This document shows positions 27,846 through 35,539 of a DNA stretch of 64,000 nucleotides, piece after piece. The position numbers and the translations under genes are program-made. Origin of the DNA: an uncultured Pelagibacteraceae bacterium (GTDB lineage Bacteria > Pseudomonadota > Alphaproteobacteria > Pelagibacterales > Pelagibacteraceae); contig CACJUO010000002.1 in assembly GCA_902596675.1 (NCBI GenBank), positions 1-64,000 on the forward strand. The letters are read 5' to 3'. Position 1 is the first letter of the stretch, and each line of letters opens with the position of its first letter. The notes beneath the pieces are model-generated. The model was not told the origin of the DNA and searched no databases. It worked only from the letters and a program-made list of their open reading frames with translations.

Positions 27846-27892
27846 AACAACTAGATGTTGTATGATGGTTTGGTAAATATACTATATGACCA
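27846..27892 (-). promoter_or_regulatory. Candidate tandem NrdR boxes upstream of nrdAB
   Basis: Two related sites lie in the 159-base gap before nrdA. On the plus strand, site 1 (27846-27861) contains ACTAGATG within the inverted repeat ACAAC-N5-GTTGT. Site 2 (27877-27892) contains ACTATATG. The shared core ACTAnATG is offset by exactly 31 bases, the three-helical-turn spacing known for paired NrdR boxes (consensus roughly ACACTATATCTAGTGT). NrdR is the usual repressor of ribonucleotide reductase genes. Match to consensus is moderate, spacing and position are strong. The rest of the gap is A/T-rich, without an RNA gene that I can see. Confidence 0.5.
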
Positions 27893-27969
27893 ACAAATCA
27901 ATAGAACATTTATAGAACTTGATAAAAAAATTATCAATAGAAAAATAAACAAAATATAAAAATATTAAC

Positions 27970-29424
27970 ATGAAAAATTCAATAAAAATTGATCCTTTTG
28001 GCTTTAGAGAGTACGACGCGCGATGGTTGTACCCAGATAATATCAATTTAGAAGGTGTGACAAATTTGGGAAAAGGTTTAGGAACTCAGATCATTAGTCA
28101 TACAAATAAAAGTAATCCAAGAATCATAGTTGGCCATGATTACAGATCTTATAGTGAAGAAATCAAATCAGCTTTGAAAAAAGGACTTATATCAACAGGT
28201 TGTTGTGTTGAAGATGTAGGATTAGCATTATCTCCAATGGTTTATTTTGCACAATTCAATTTAGAGAGTGATGCAGTTGCAATGGTTACTGCTAGTCATA
28301 ATGAAAATGGTTGGACAGGAGTGAAAATGGGAATCAAGAAAGGTTTAACTCATGCACCAGAAGAAATGCAAGAATTGAAAGATATAACTTTAAATAACAA
28401 ATTTATTGAAGGTCAAGGAAATGAAAAAGAAATATCTAATTTTCAAAATGTTTATAAAAAAGATCTTATAAATAAAAATAAAATTAAGAAAAAAATTAAA
28501 GCTGTTGTTGCCTGTGGCAATGGAACAGCAGGAATATTTGCACCTGACATTTTAAGAGGTATAGGATGTGAAGTTATAGAACTAGATTGTAATTTGGACT
28601 ATACTTTTCCAAAATATAACCCCAATCCTGAAGATCTTGAAATGCTACATGCTATAAGTAAATGTGTAAAAAAAAACAACGCTGATATTGGATTTGGATT
28701 TGACGGTGATGGTGATCGTGTAGGTGTAATAGATAACGATGGTAATGAAATTTTTTCAGATAAAATTGGATTATTGATTGCAAGGAACTTATCTTCAAAA
28801 CACAAGGGGTCTAAATTTGTTGTAGATGTTAAATCAACTGGGTTATATTCAACAGATGAAGTTCTTAAAAATAACTCGTGTGAAACATTATATTGGAAAA
28901 CTGGACATTCCCATATCAAAAGAAAAGTAAATAATGAAAAAGCACTTGCGGGCTTTGAAAAAAGTGGTCATTTCTTTTTTAACAAACCTTTAGGTTACGG
29001 ATATGATGATGGTATAAATTCAGCTATACAAGTTTGCCATTTACTAAATAATAATCATAAAAAAATGAGTGAAATCATAAGTGAATTACCTAATACATAT
29101 CAATCACCTACCATGGCTCCTTTTTGTGAAGATAATGAAAAATATCAAGTTGTTGAAGAAATAATTAGACAAATTGAGTATTATAAATCAAATAATTTTC
29201 AAATTGATAATCAAGAAATTGAGGGCATACTTACAGTAAATGGTATAAGATTTTCTTTTAAAGACGGCTCTTGGGGTTTAATAAGAGCCTCATCTAATAA
29301 GCCTTCTCTGGTAGTTGTTACTGAAAGTCCAACATCTGATGAGAGAAAGAAAAAAATCTTCGAATTTATCGACGATTTGCTCCAAAAAACTGGTAAAATA
29401 GGTGAATACGACCAAAAAATTTAA
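27970..29424 (+). CDS. Phosphomannomutase/phosphoglucomutase family
   Basis: A 484-residue alpha-D-phosphohexomutase. The phosphoserine loop is TASHNENGWTGVKMG (Ser about residue 108), the Mg loop is FGFDGDGDRVGVID (about residues 239-252), the sugar-specificity loop reads AGFEKSGHFFF (GEKSGH type: E-x-SGH), and a phosphate-binding loop sits in the C-terminal ESPTSDE region. It interconverts hexose 1- and 6-phosphates for surface glycans. The E-K-SG-H form fits a PMM/PGM (AlgC/ManB-like) enzyme more than GlmM. It is divergent from nrdAB and transcribed alone. Confidence 0.85.
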   Translation: MKNSIKIDPFGFREYDARWLYPDNINLEGVTNLGKGLGTQIISHTNKSNPRIIVGHDYRSYSEEIKSALKKGLISTGCCVEDVGLALSPMVYFAQFNLESDAVAMVTASHNENGWTGVKMGIKKGLTHAPEEMQELKDITLNNKFIEGQGNEKEISNFQNVYKKDLINKNKIKKKIKAVVACGNGTAGIFAPDILRGIGCEVIELDCNLDYTFPKYNPNPEDLEMLHAISKCVKKNNADIGFGFDGDGDRVGVIDNDGNEIFSDKIGLLIARNLSSKHKGSKFVVDVKSTGLYSTDEVLKNNSCETLYWKTGHSHIKRKVNNEKALAGFEKSGHFFFNKPLGYGYDDGINSAIQVCHLLNNNHKKMSEIISELPNTYQSPTMAPFCEDNEKYQVVEEIIRQIEYYKSNNFQIDNQEIEGILTVNGIRFSFKDGSWGLIRASSNKPSLVVVTESPTSDERKKKIFEFIDDLLQKTGKIGEYDQKI

Positions 29425-30255
29425 TTAAAGTTCTAAAAACCTAATTAGAAATAAAGTCCCTATTACATATAAAAATACCCCAAACATTCTTTGAGTTTTA
29501 TTTTTATCAGTGGTGTGAACCATATTAGCTCCAACTCTAGCCATAAAAGATGTAATTGGAATAAATATCAAAAAGGCAGGAATATTTACAAAACCAATAC
29601 TTAGAGGAAGATTTGCATTCAGCAAAAAACCAGATGTCAAAAAACCAATTGAACCAATAGATGCTATCACAAATCCTATTGCAGCTGAACTTCCAATTGC
29701 TCTACTTATAGGATATCCAAAATATCTTAGGATTGGAACATTCATCATAGCTCCTGTAATACCCATAGGTGCAGATATAAAACCAGAAATGAAACCAAAA
29801 GTTGCTTTTGGTAGAAACTTAAACTTTTTATTTTTTTTTAATTCCTGTTTTACTAGTAATAAATATCCACCAAAAAAATATACAACCACAGCAAAAAATA
29901 AAACTAAAGATTTTGTATTTAACAATGCTGCCATGTATGTACCAAGCAAAACTCCAAAGATAACAAATAGACCATAAGTTTTTAAAATATTTGTATCTAC
30001 AGCTTTATGTTTTCTGTGAGTCATCACTGAAACAAAAGCAGTAAAAATTGTAATAGAGAAAGCGGTTCCTACAGAAAGGTGCATCAAATAAGATTTATCT
30101 ACATCAGCTGTTTCAAAAATAAAAAAAAGTACAGGTACAGATATTAGACCTCCACCTATGCCAAAATAACCTGCAAAAAATCCAACTGGAAAGGCAGTGA
30201 CTATCATTAACAAAATTAAAAGATAATACTGATTAGATAGAATAGTATTAATCAA
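29425..30255 (-). CDS. TSUP family membrane transporter (TauE/SafE)
   Basis: A 276-residue protein with about eight membrane spans and the two-fold glycine-rich repeats of the TauE/SafE family: GFFAGYFGIGGGLISVPVLFF in the first half and GFISGFISAPMGITGAMMNVPIL in the second. Members export sulfite, sulfoacetate or other organic anions. It ends the minus-strand run dctP-dctQ-dctM-mcd-dusA-TSUP and overlaps dusA by 8 bases. Substrate unknown. Confidence 0.85.
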   Translation of the reverse strand: MINTILSNQYYLLILLMIVTAFPVGFFAGYFGIGGGLISVPVLFFIFETADVDKSYLMHLSVGTAFSITIFTAFVSVMTHRKHKAVDTNILKTYGLFVIFGVLLGTYMAALLNTKSLVLFFAVVVYFFGGYLLLVKQELKKNKKFKFLPKATFGFISGFISAPMGITGAMMNVPILRYFGYPISRAIGSSAAIGFVIASIGSIGFLTSGFLLNANLPLSIGFVNIPAFLIFIPITSFMARVGANMVHTTDKNKTQRMFGVFLYVIGTLFLIRFLEL

Positions 30256-31249
30256 TTCGACCTGCCGAATGTAATTTAGGAGAAAGTCTTACTTTATCCA
30301 TAATATGATCTATTTTTTTTACATCCGCATCTCTTACACACATATTTTCACTTAAATATCTTTTCCAATGGCTTGAACCTTTTTGTCCATGGAATAAACC
30401 TAGTGTATGTCTCATAACTTGATTTACTCTTATACCCATTTGTACTTGTGTCTTAACATATTCAATTAACTCCTCTACAATTTCTTCCCGTTCTTTAATG
30501 TCGTGATTGTTAAATATTTCTTTTTCAATATCAGCTAAAAGATAAGGGGAATGATAAACTGATCTTCCAATCATTGTGCCATCCACTTTATCTAAATGAT
30601 CTTTCACTTCTTCCACTGTAGTCACACCACCATTAATAATTATTTCAAGGTCTTTAAAATCTTGTTTTAGTTTATATACATAATCATATTTTAAAGGAGG
30701 TATATTAAGGTTCTGCTTAGGTGTAAATTTACCTAACATAGCTTTTCTTGCATGTATTATAAATGTTTTAACTCCAGTTTCCTTTAAAGTTTTTATGAAA
30801 TTATAAAAATGTTCGTAATCTTCTACATCATCATAACCAATTCTAGTCTTAACTGTAACTGGTAAAGATGTTGAATTAATCATTTCTGACAAACAATCAG
30901 CCACTAAGTTTGGCTCCTTGATTAAACATGCGCCAAATCTATTTTTTTGAACTTTTTTACTTGGGCATCCTAGATTTAAATTAATTTCATCATAACCAAA
31001 TTCCTCGCCAATTTTTGCTGAATTAGCTAATAATTTTGGCGTAGAGCCACCTAATTGAAGTGCGACTGGCTTTTCTCTAAGGTCAAAAGATAATAATTTT
31101 TCTTTATCTCCCCTATCAATAGCCTCAGACACAACCATTTCAGTGTAAAGAAGAACGTTTTTGCTTATCAATCTTAAAAAGTATCTTTCGTGCCTGTCAG
31201 TACAATCCATCATAGGTGCAACTGATACCAATCTATTAATCTTAGACAT
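30248..31249 (-). CDS. dusA: tRNA-dihydrouridine synthase A
   Basis: A 333-residue FMN-dependent enzyme reducing uridines in the tRNA D-loop. It starts SVAPMMDCTDRHERYFLRL as DusA does, with the catalytic-Cys block LNLGCPSKKVQKNRFGACLI (Cys about residue 94-104), TVKTRIGYDD and INGGVTTVEE. DusA-type features (RHxR in the N-terminal loop and the long HTLGLFHGQKGSSHWKRYLSE tail) separate it from DusB and DusC. It is a housekeeping gene embedded in a catabolic operon by 8-base overlaps on both sides. Confidence 0.94.
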   Translation of the reverse strand: MSKINRLVSVAPMMDCTDRHERYFLRLISKNVLLYTEMVVSEAIDRGDKEKLLSFDLREKPVALQLGGSTPKLLANSAKIGEEFGYDEINLNLGCPSKKVQKNRFGACLIKEPNLVADCLSEMINSTSLPVTVKTRIGYDDVEDYEHFYNFIKTLKETGVKTFIIHARKAMLGKFTPKQNLNIPPLKYDYVYKLKQDFKDLEIIINGGVTTVEEVKDHLDKVDGTMIGRSVYHSPYLLADIEKEIFNNHDIKEREEIVEELIEYVKTQVQMGIRVNQVMRHTLGLFHGQKGSSHWKRYLSENMCVRDADVKKIDHIMDKVRLSPKLHSAGRID

Positions 31250-32549
31250 GTTTTTTAACTTTATTCGAAATGTTAACTTTCTTTTCGTTTACATATTCTT
31301 GGTGATTTTTCTCAATTTTAGCTAATTCGTATCTATAGTTAACCATAACACCAAAAGACCTTTTGAAACCAACTTCTGAAACATTTGCGTTTACTGCAAT
31401 ATCATCAATATCAGCTCCATTTTTCAAATGAAATCTGCAAACATCATTTATTGGAAAACCAAAGTCATTTTTCTGTTTTACTAAATAATTTACCGCTAAC
31501 TTACTAATTAAAGCTTTATTATCAGCAATTCTTTTGTCTCCTATTTTTAAATCAGAAGACTTCAAAAAATCTAAACTATTTTTATTTGCCTCTCCTAATA
31601 TTTCAGCAGCCTGAATACTTTCCATTTTTTTAAACCAATCAGCAAATCCAACCATTGGTGATAAGGTTCCAAAATATTTTACATCTGGGAGTTCTTCTTG
31701 AAGTTCATAAACAACTCTTTTTATTAAAAAATTCCCTAACGTTACTCTTGATAAACCTTCTTGACAATTACTAATCGAATAAAAAGTTGCAGTATCATAA
31801 TTTTTTATTTTTTCTTCTGAGGGTCTTGTTAATTCTTGTATTGATTGACTAAGACCTTTTGTTAAAGCAATTTCAACAAATATTATTGGTTCGTCGTCTA
31901 ATGCTGGATGAAAATAGGCAAAAAATCTTCTATCTTTTCCAAGTCTTCTTTTAAGTTCATTCATATCTTTCATGGAATGTACTTTTTCATACTTTAATAA
32001 TTTTTCTAAAATATTTGCTTTTGTATCCCATGTAATCTTTCTTAATTTTAAAAATCCTGGATTAAACCAGTTTTTAAATATATCTATTAAATCATAATCT
32101 AAACTTTTAAGTTTAGGTTGTTCTTTTATTAAGTTTAATAAATCCTCTCTTAAGGAGACTATCTCAGAGGTGCCATTTGGAGCCATATTTAGTCTTACAA
32201 ATAGCTCTTTTCTTATTCCTGATGCAACCCGAGATAGATTTAATATAGATGAGGTATCTTTTGATTTACTGTAACTTTTAATGGCTTCATCTATTTTTGC
32301 TGAGTCAGGTTTATACTTATCATTTACTTGAATTAAAAATTTGTTTTTATCCTCTATAGATAAATTTTGATATCTAAACAAGATATCTCTTGCTAGTGTT
32401 ATTCCAAAAGCTGCACCTTTTGTTGACAATAAATCATCACAAAGATCTAGAAGATCTCTTTTTTTTGCAATGCTTTTGATAGATTTTTTTTCTAAAATCT
32501 TTTGTCCAGCATCAGCTATGGTCTCAAAAATTCTTTTTATATTTAACAT
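31242..32549 (-). CDS. Malonyl-CoA decarboxylase
   Basis: A 435-residue protein matching malonyl-CoA decarboxylase (PF05292): an N-terminal helical domain (about residues 1-180) and a GNAT-like catalytic domain with the block FAYFHPALDDEPIIFVEIALTKGLS (about residues 213-237) and SISNCQEGLSRVTLGNFLIKRV. It turns malonyl-CoA into acetyl-CoA and CO2. It follows the TRAP permease after a 15-base gap. With the divergent class III CoA-transferase it gives a route from imported malonate to acetyl-CoA. Confidence 0.88.
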   Translation of the reverse strand: MLNIKRIFETIADAGQKILEKKSIKSIAKKRDLLDLCDDLLSTKGAAFGITLARDILFRYQNLSIEDKNKFLIQVNDKYKPDSAKIDEAIKSYSKSKDTSSILNLSRVASGIRKELFVRLNMAPNGTSEIVSLREDLLNLIKEQPKLKSLDYDLIDIFKNWFNPGFLKLRKITWDTKANILEKLLKYEKVHSMKDMNELKRRLGKDRRFFAYFHPALDDEPIIFVEIALTKGLSQSIQELTRPSEEKIKNYDTATFYSISNCQEGLSRVTLGNFLIKRVVYELQEELPDVKYFGTLSPMVGFADWFKKMESIQAAEILGEANKNSLDFLKSSDLKIGDKRIADNKALISKLAVNYLVKQKNDFGFPINDVCRFHLKNGADIDDIAVNANVSEVGFKRSFGVMVNYRYELAKIEKNHQEYVNEKKVNISNKVKKHV

Positions 32550-32564
32550 GGTGTTTTTTATATA

Positions 32565-33896
32565 TTAAAAACCTAAACTTTTGCCCATTATTTTATCAGG
32601 CAGCCAGGTAACAATTTCAGGAAAAATACACAAAATTAATATAGCTAAAGCCATAATTATCATAAAAGGTATAGAACCTTTTAATATTTCAGACAAACTT
32701 ACATCCGGCGTAATACCTTTAATTATGTATAGATTTAGTCCAACAGGTGGGGTTATAAGGCCAATTTCCATATTAATTGTAAATACAATTGCAAACCAGT
32801 ATGGATCGAAACCTAAGGTAGTTATAACTGGTAATAATATTGCTGAAGTCATTACTATAACTGCAACAGGTGGGAGAAAAAAACCGGCTATAAGTAAAAA
32901 AATATTAATTAAAATAAATACAACCCATTTATTAGAACTTAATTCAACCATGCTTTGGGCTAATGATTGAGTTACGTAAAGTTGAGATAATGTAAAAGCA
33001 AAAAGATAAGACGCTGCAATGATGAACATTATCATCACACTTTCTTTCATTGAAACCTTAACAATATTCCATATTTTTTTTGGTTGATAAATTTTATAAA
33101 CTACAGCTATCAATACAAATACTAAAAATGCTCCTACACCAGATGCTTCTGAAGGTGTAGCTACCCCGCCATATAAAACATAAAGAACGCCAGCTATAAT
33201 TGCTAAGAAAGGAAAAATTCTTGGCAATACTTCAATTTTCTCTTTAAAAGTTGGGGGTGTTCTATTCTTTAAGGCTTTTGCTGAGTCTTTATCAATAAAA
33301 TAACTATGTACGAGAGCCCATATTGCAAACATTCCTGCTAACATAAATCCAGGTATCAAACCACTTAAGAATAATCTTCCAATTGATGTTCCTGTAGCAA
33401 TCCCATATACAATTAAAACAATGCTGGGAGGAATTAAAACTCCAAGCGTACCACCAGCTGCGATAGTCCCAGTTGCAATTTGATCTGAATACCCTCTTTT
33501 CCTCATCTCAGGTATTCCCATAGTTCCAATTGCTGCACATGTTGCAGGACTTGATCCACTTAAGGCGGCAAATATTGAACAAGCGCCTATATTAGAAATT
33601 ACTAATCCACCTGGTACTCTCCAAAGCCATCTATCTAATCCTGTATATAAATCTTTTCCTGCTGGTGAATTGGCAACTGCCATTCCCATTAAAATAAACA
33701 TAGGAATTGAAAGCAAAACAAAAGAGTTTAGTCCTGCATAAAATGTTTCTGCAAAAACATCTAACATTTGAAAACCTTCAAATGCAACTAACAATGTTAT
33801 TGAAACAAAGCTCAAACCAAACGCAATTGGTATTCCAGAAAATAAAACTACTAAAGTGAAAACTGCAACGATTATTGCTATTATTAATGGATCCAT
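32565..33896 (-). CDS. dctM: TRAP transporter large permease (DctM)
   Basis: A 443-residue integral membrane protein with about twelve spans: the DctM signature GIPIAFGLSFVSITLL, SIPMFILMGMAVANS, AALSGSSPATCAAIGTMGIPEM and GTLGVLIPPSIVLIVYGI (substrate and Na+ gate regions). It uses the sodium gradient to take up an organic acid handed over by DctP. The ATG overlaps the dctQ stop by one base. Neighbouring malonyl-CoA decarboxylase suggests malonate or a similar small dicarboxylate. Confidence 0.94.
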   Translation of the reverse strand: MDPLIIAIIVAVFTLVVLFSGIPIAFGLSFVSITLLVAFEGFQMLDVFAETFYAGLNSFVLLSIPMFILMGMAVANSPAGKDLYTGLDRWLWRVPGGLVISNIGACSIFAALSGSSPATCAAIGTMGIPEMRKRGYSDQIATGTIAAGGTLGVLIPPSIVLIVYGIATGTSIGRLFLSGLIPGFMLAGMFAIWALVHSYFIDKDSAKALKNRTPPTFKEKIEVLPRIFPFLAIIAGVLYVLYGGVATPSEASGVGAFLVFVLIAVVYKIYQPKKIWNIVKVSMKESVMIMFIIAASYLFAFTLSQLYVTQSLAQSMVELSSNKWVVFILINIFLLIAGFFLPPVAVIVMTSAILLPVITTLGFDPYWFAIVFTINMEIGLITPPVGLNLYIIKGITPDVSLSEILKGSIPFMIIMALAILILCIFPEIVTWLPDKIMGKSLGF

Positions 33897-34390
33897 TAAT
33901 AACCACCTTCCTCGTCGATAAGTTTAATTATTTCGGCAATATATTGAAGTATCATTAAGGCTGCTCCAATCATCATTGATGAATAAGGTATCCATAAAGG
34001 AGGATCCCAAACAGTTCCTGTTGAATAATTTTTTGTAAATGCTTCCTCAACCATTAAATATCCAAAATAAAATAAAATTAAAAAAAATAATAAACTAATA
34101 AGTGATGTAAAAATTTTGAGTCTAAGAATATTTTTCTTTGATAAAAAATCATAAATCCACTCCATACTCACATGTGCCTTTTCGCTTAAAACATAAGCAC
34201 TTCCTATAAATGTTGAAGCAACCAAAAGCATAGTGACTAGCTCCGTTTGCCATGTGATTGCTCTTTGAAAAAAATATCTTTCAAAAACTAACTCAACAAT
34301 TACCAATATTGATAAAAGCAGAGCTAGAACAGCAAAAGCACCACATGCTTGTGAACTGTAATTACAGAATTTTAAATATTTTTGTTTCAT
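33896..34390 (-). CDS. dctQ: TRAP transporter small permease (DctQ)
   Basis: A 164-residue protein with four hydrophobic segments and the DctQ patterns FERYFFQRAITWQTELVTMLLVASTFIGSAYVL and KAHVSMEW. It forms the transporter's membrane unit with DctM. Its ATG directly follows the poly-U tail of a strong hairpin, and the only Shine-Dalgarno-like G run (GGGG) lies within that hairpin's stem, so translation may be held low. Confidence 0.92.
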   Translation of the reverse strand: MKQKYLKFCNYSSQACGAFAVLALLLSILVIVELVFERYFFQRAITWQTELVTMLLVASTFIGSAYVLSEKAHVSMEWIYDFLSKKNILRLKIFTSLISLLFFLILFYFGYLMVEEAFTKNYSTGTVWDPPLWIPYSSMMIGAALMILQYIAEIIKLIDEEGGY

Positions 34391-34396
34391 AAAAAA

Positions 34397-34426
34397 AACC
34401 CCTATTTAAAATATTAAATAGGGGTT
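34397..34426 (-). terminator. Perfect hairpin with U-tract between dctP and dctQ (attenuator)
   Basis: A 13-bp perfect inverted repeat, AACCCCTATTTAA and TTAAATAGGGGTT, with a 4-base loop. In the minus-strand transcript it is followed by a run of eight U that ends at the dctQ ATG. This has the form of an intrinsic terminator placed after the binding-protein gene, and its 3' arm also hides the GGGG that could serve as dctQ Shine-Dalgarno. Likely effects are partial termination, protection of dctP mRNA and reduced permease translation. Confidence 0.85.
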
Positions 34427-34440
34427 CTTTATATATTGTT

Positions 34441-35451
34441 TTATTTAACTGCTAAAGCCATTTCCATCAGCTTATCACCACCTGGAACTTTTTCAGCAAA
34501 TGCTTTGTGTGAAGATTGTTTAGCAATTTCAACCCAAGCCGCATGGTCGTTTGCATCCATATATACTAGTTTTACTCCTGCAGCTTTATAAGCGTCTTCA
34601 AATTTTTTATCTAAATTTTCAACTTGCGCAGTCATATATTTTTCAGCAACTTTACCAGCTTTCATTAAAGCATCTTGTTGTTTTGAATTTAATTTATCAA
34701 AGCTCATTTTTGACATCAAAATCGGCTCATACATAAACCACAATCCAAATTTTCCTGGAGGTGTTGCACATGTTACTTGTTCATAAATTTTGTAACTTAC
34801 AAAACTTCCTGAACTAGTGTTTGCACCTGTTAATACTCCTGTTTGTAATCCAGTATAAATTTCTGATGAAGGCATACTTTGAATACCAGCACCAGCTGCC
34901 TCTAACATTTGGTTAAAAGCCTTACCAGCTGCTCTCATTACTTGACCTTTAGCATCTGACGGATTTTTAATACATTTTGACTTAGATGCAAAACCACCAC
35001 CAAGCCAAGCATCAGAAAGAACAACAACACCAGCATCATTAATAATTCTCTTTATTTCGGTCATCATTGGACCTTTATTAAATCTCAATGCGTGGTCATG
35101 ATTTTTAACTGTTCCTGGCATTAAAGTTGCATCAAATTCTGGATGGAATTTTGAAGCGTACGCCAATGGAAAAGCTGAAATATCTAACTGACCAGTTGTC
35201 ATTGGTTTCCATTGTTCTTTTGGTTTATATAATGATTTTGCTGGGTAAATTCTGATATCTAAATCTACTCCTGCTTTTTTAACTTCATCTGCAATTATTT
35301 GAACCATTTCATGTCTTGGATCGAAAGAACCATCTGCTCTAGGCGTTCCTGGCCATTGGTGACTTGCTTTTAGTGTCACAGCATATGCTGATCCAATTAA
35401 TGAGAAAGCTAAAAATAATGTTGTGAAATAAAAACTTATTTTTTTTAACAT
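34441..35451 (-). CDS. dctP: TRAP transporter substrate-binding protein (DctP)
   Basis: A 336-residue periplasmic binding protein with a Sec signal peptide cleaved after about SAYA (residues 1-24). The mature part begins VTLKASHQWPGT, and it carries the DctP substrate-site Arg region GQVMRAAGKAFNQMLEAAGA (about residues 165-184), usually binding the carboxylate. A strong Shine-Dalgarno (AGAGGGG) lies 5 bases before the ATG. It is first in the operon with its own promoter. Predicted ligand: malonate-like acid, inferred only from the decarboxylase downstream. Confidence 0.92.
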   Translation of the reverse strand: MLKKISFYFTTLFLAFSLIGSAYAVTLKASHQWPGTPRADGSFDPRHEMVQIIADEVKKAGVDLDIRIYPAKSLYKPKEQWKPMTTGQLDISAFPLAYASKFHPEFDATLMPGTVKNHDHALRFNKGPMMTEIKRIINDAGVVVLSDAWLGGGFASKSKCIKNPSDAKGQVMRAAGKAFNQMLEAAGAGIQSMPSSEIYTGLQTGVLTGANTSSGSFVSYKIYEQVTCATPPGKFGLWFMYEPILMSKMSFDKLNSKQQDALMKAGKVAEKYMTAQVENLDKKFEDAYKAAGVKLVYMDANDHAAWVEIAKQSSHKAFAEKVPGGDKLMEMALAVK

Positions 35452-35484
35452 GTTTTCCCCTCTTTAAATTAATTTAATAATGAT

Positions 35485-35513
35485 ATTAAATTGAACTTAA
35501 GGGTAAGAGTCAA
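35485..35513 (-). promoter_or_regulatory. Predicted promoter of the dctP operon
   Basis: Minus strand -35 TTGACT (35508-35513) and -10 TTTAAT (35485-35490), spacer 17 bases. The same spacer and -10 occur before tctC. It overlaps a plus-strand promoter candidate for the CoA-transferase, so the two may compete. Confidence 0.55.
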
Positions 35514-35519
35514 TATAAG
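35491..35519 (+). promoter_or_regulatory. Possible promoter of the CoA-transferase gene, overlapping the dctP promoter
   Basis: TTGAAC (35491-35496) and TATAAG (35514-35519) with a 17-base spacer, 20 bases before the ATG at 35540. The -35 is only a 4/6 match, so this is tentative. It interlocks with the opposite promoter, as expected for divergently co-regulated genes. Confidence 0.4.
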
Positions 35520-35539
35520 GAAATGTCGTATATTTTATT

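Noticed and set aside
27919-27937. TTGATAA / TTATCAA stem in the nrdA-mutase gap
   Set aside because: Seven A/T-rich pairs around an A5 loop are expected by chance at this composition; no terminator features.
27811-27969. Possible RNA gene in the longest intergenic stretch
   Set aside because: No tRNA cloverleaf, no GC-rich paired core and no riboswitch pattern that I could recognise; only the NrdR-like boxes stand out.
32581-32970. 129-codon plus-strand ORF inside dctM
   Set aside because: Shadow frame antisense to a well-conserved permease; no family resemblance.
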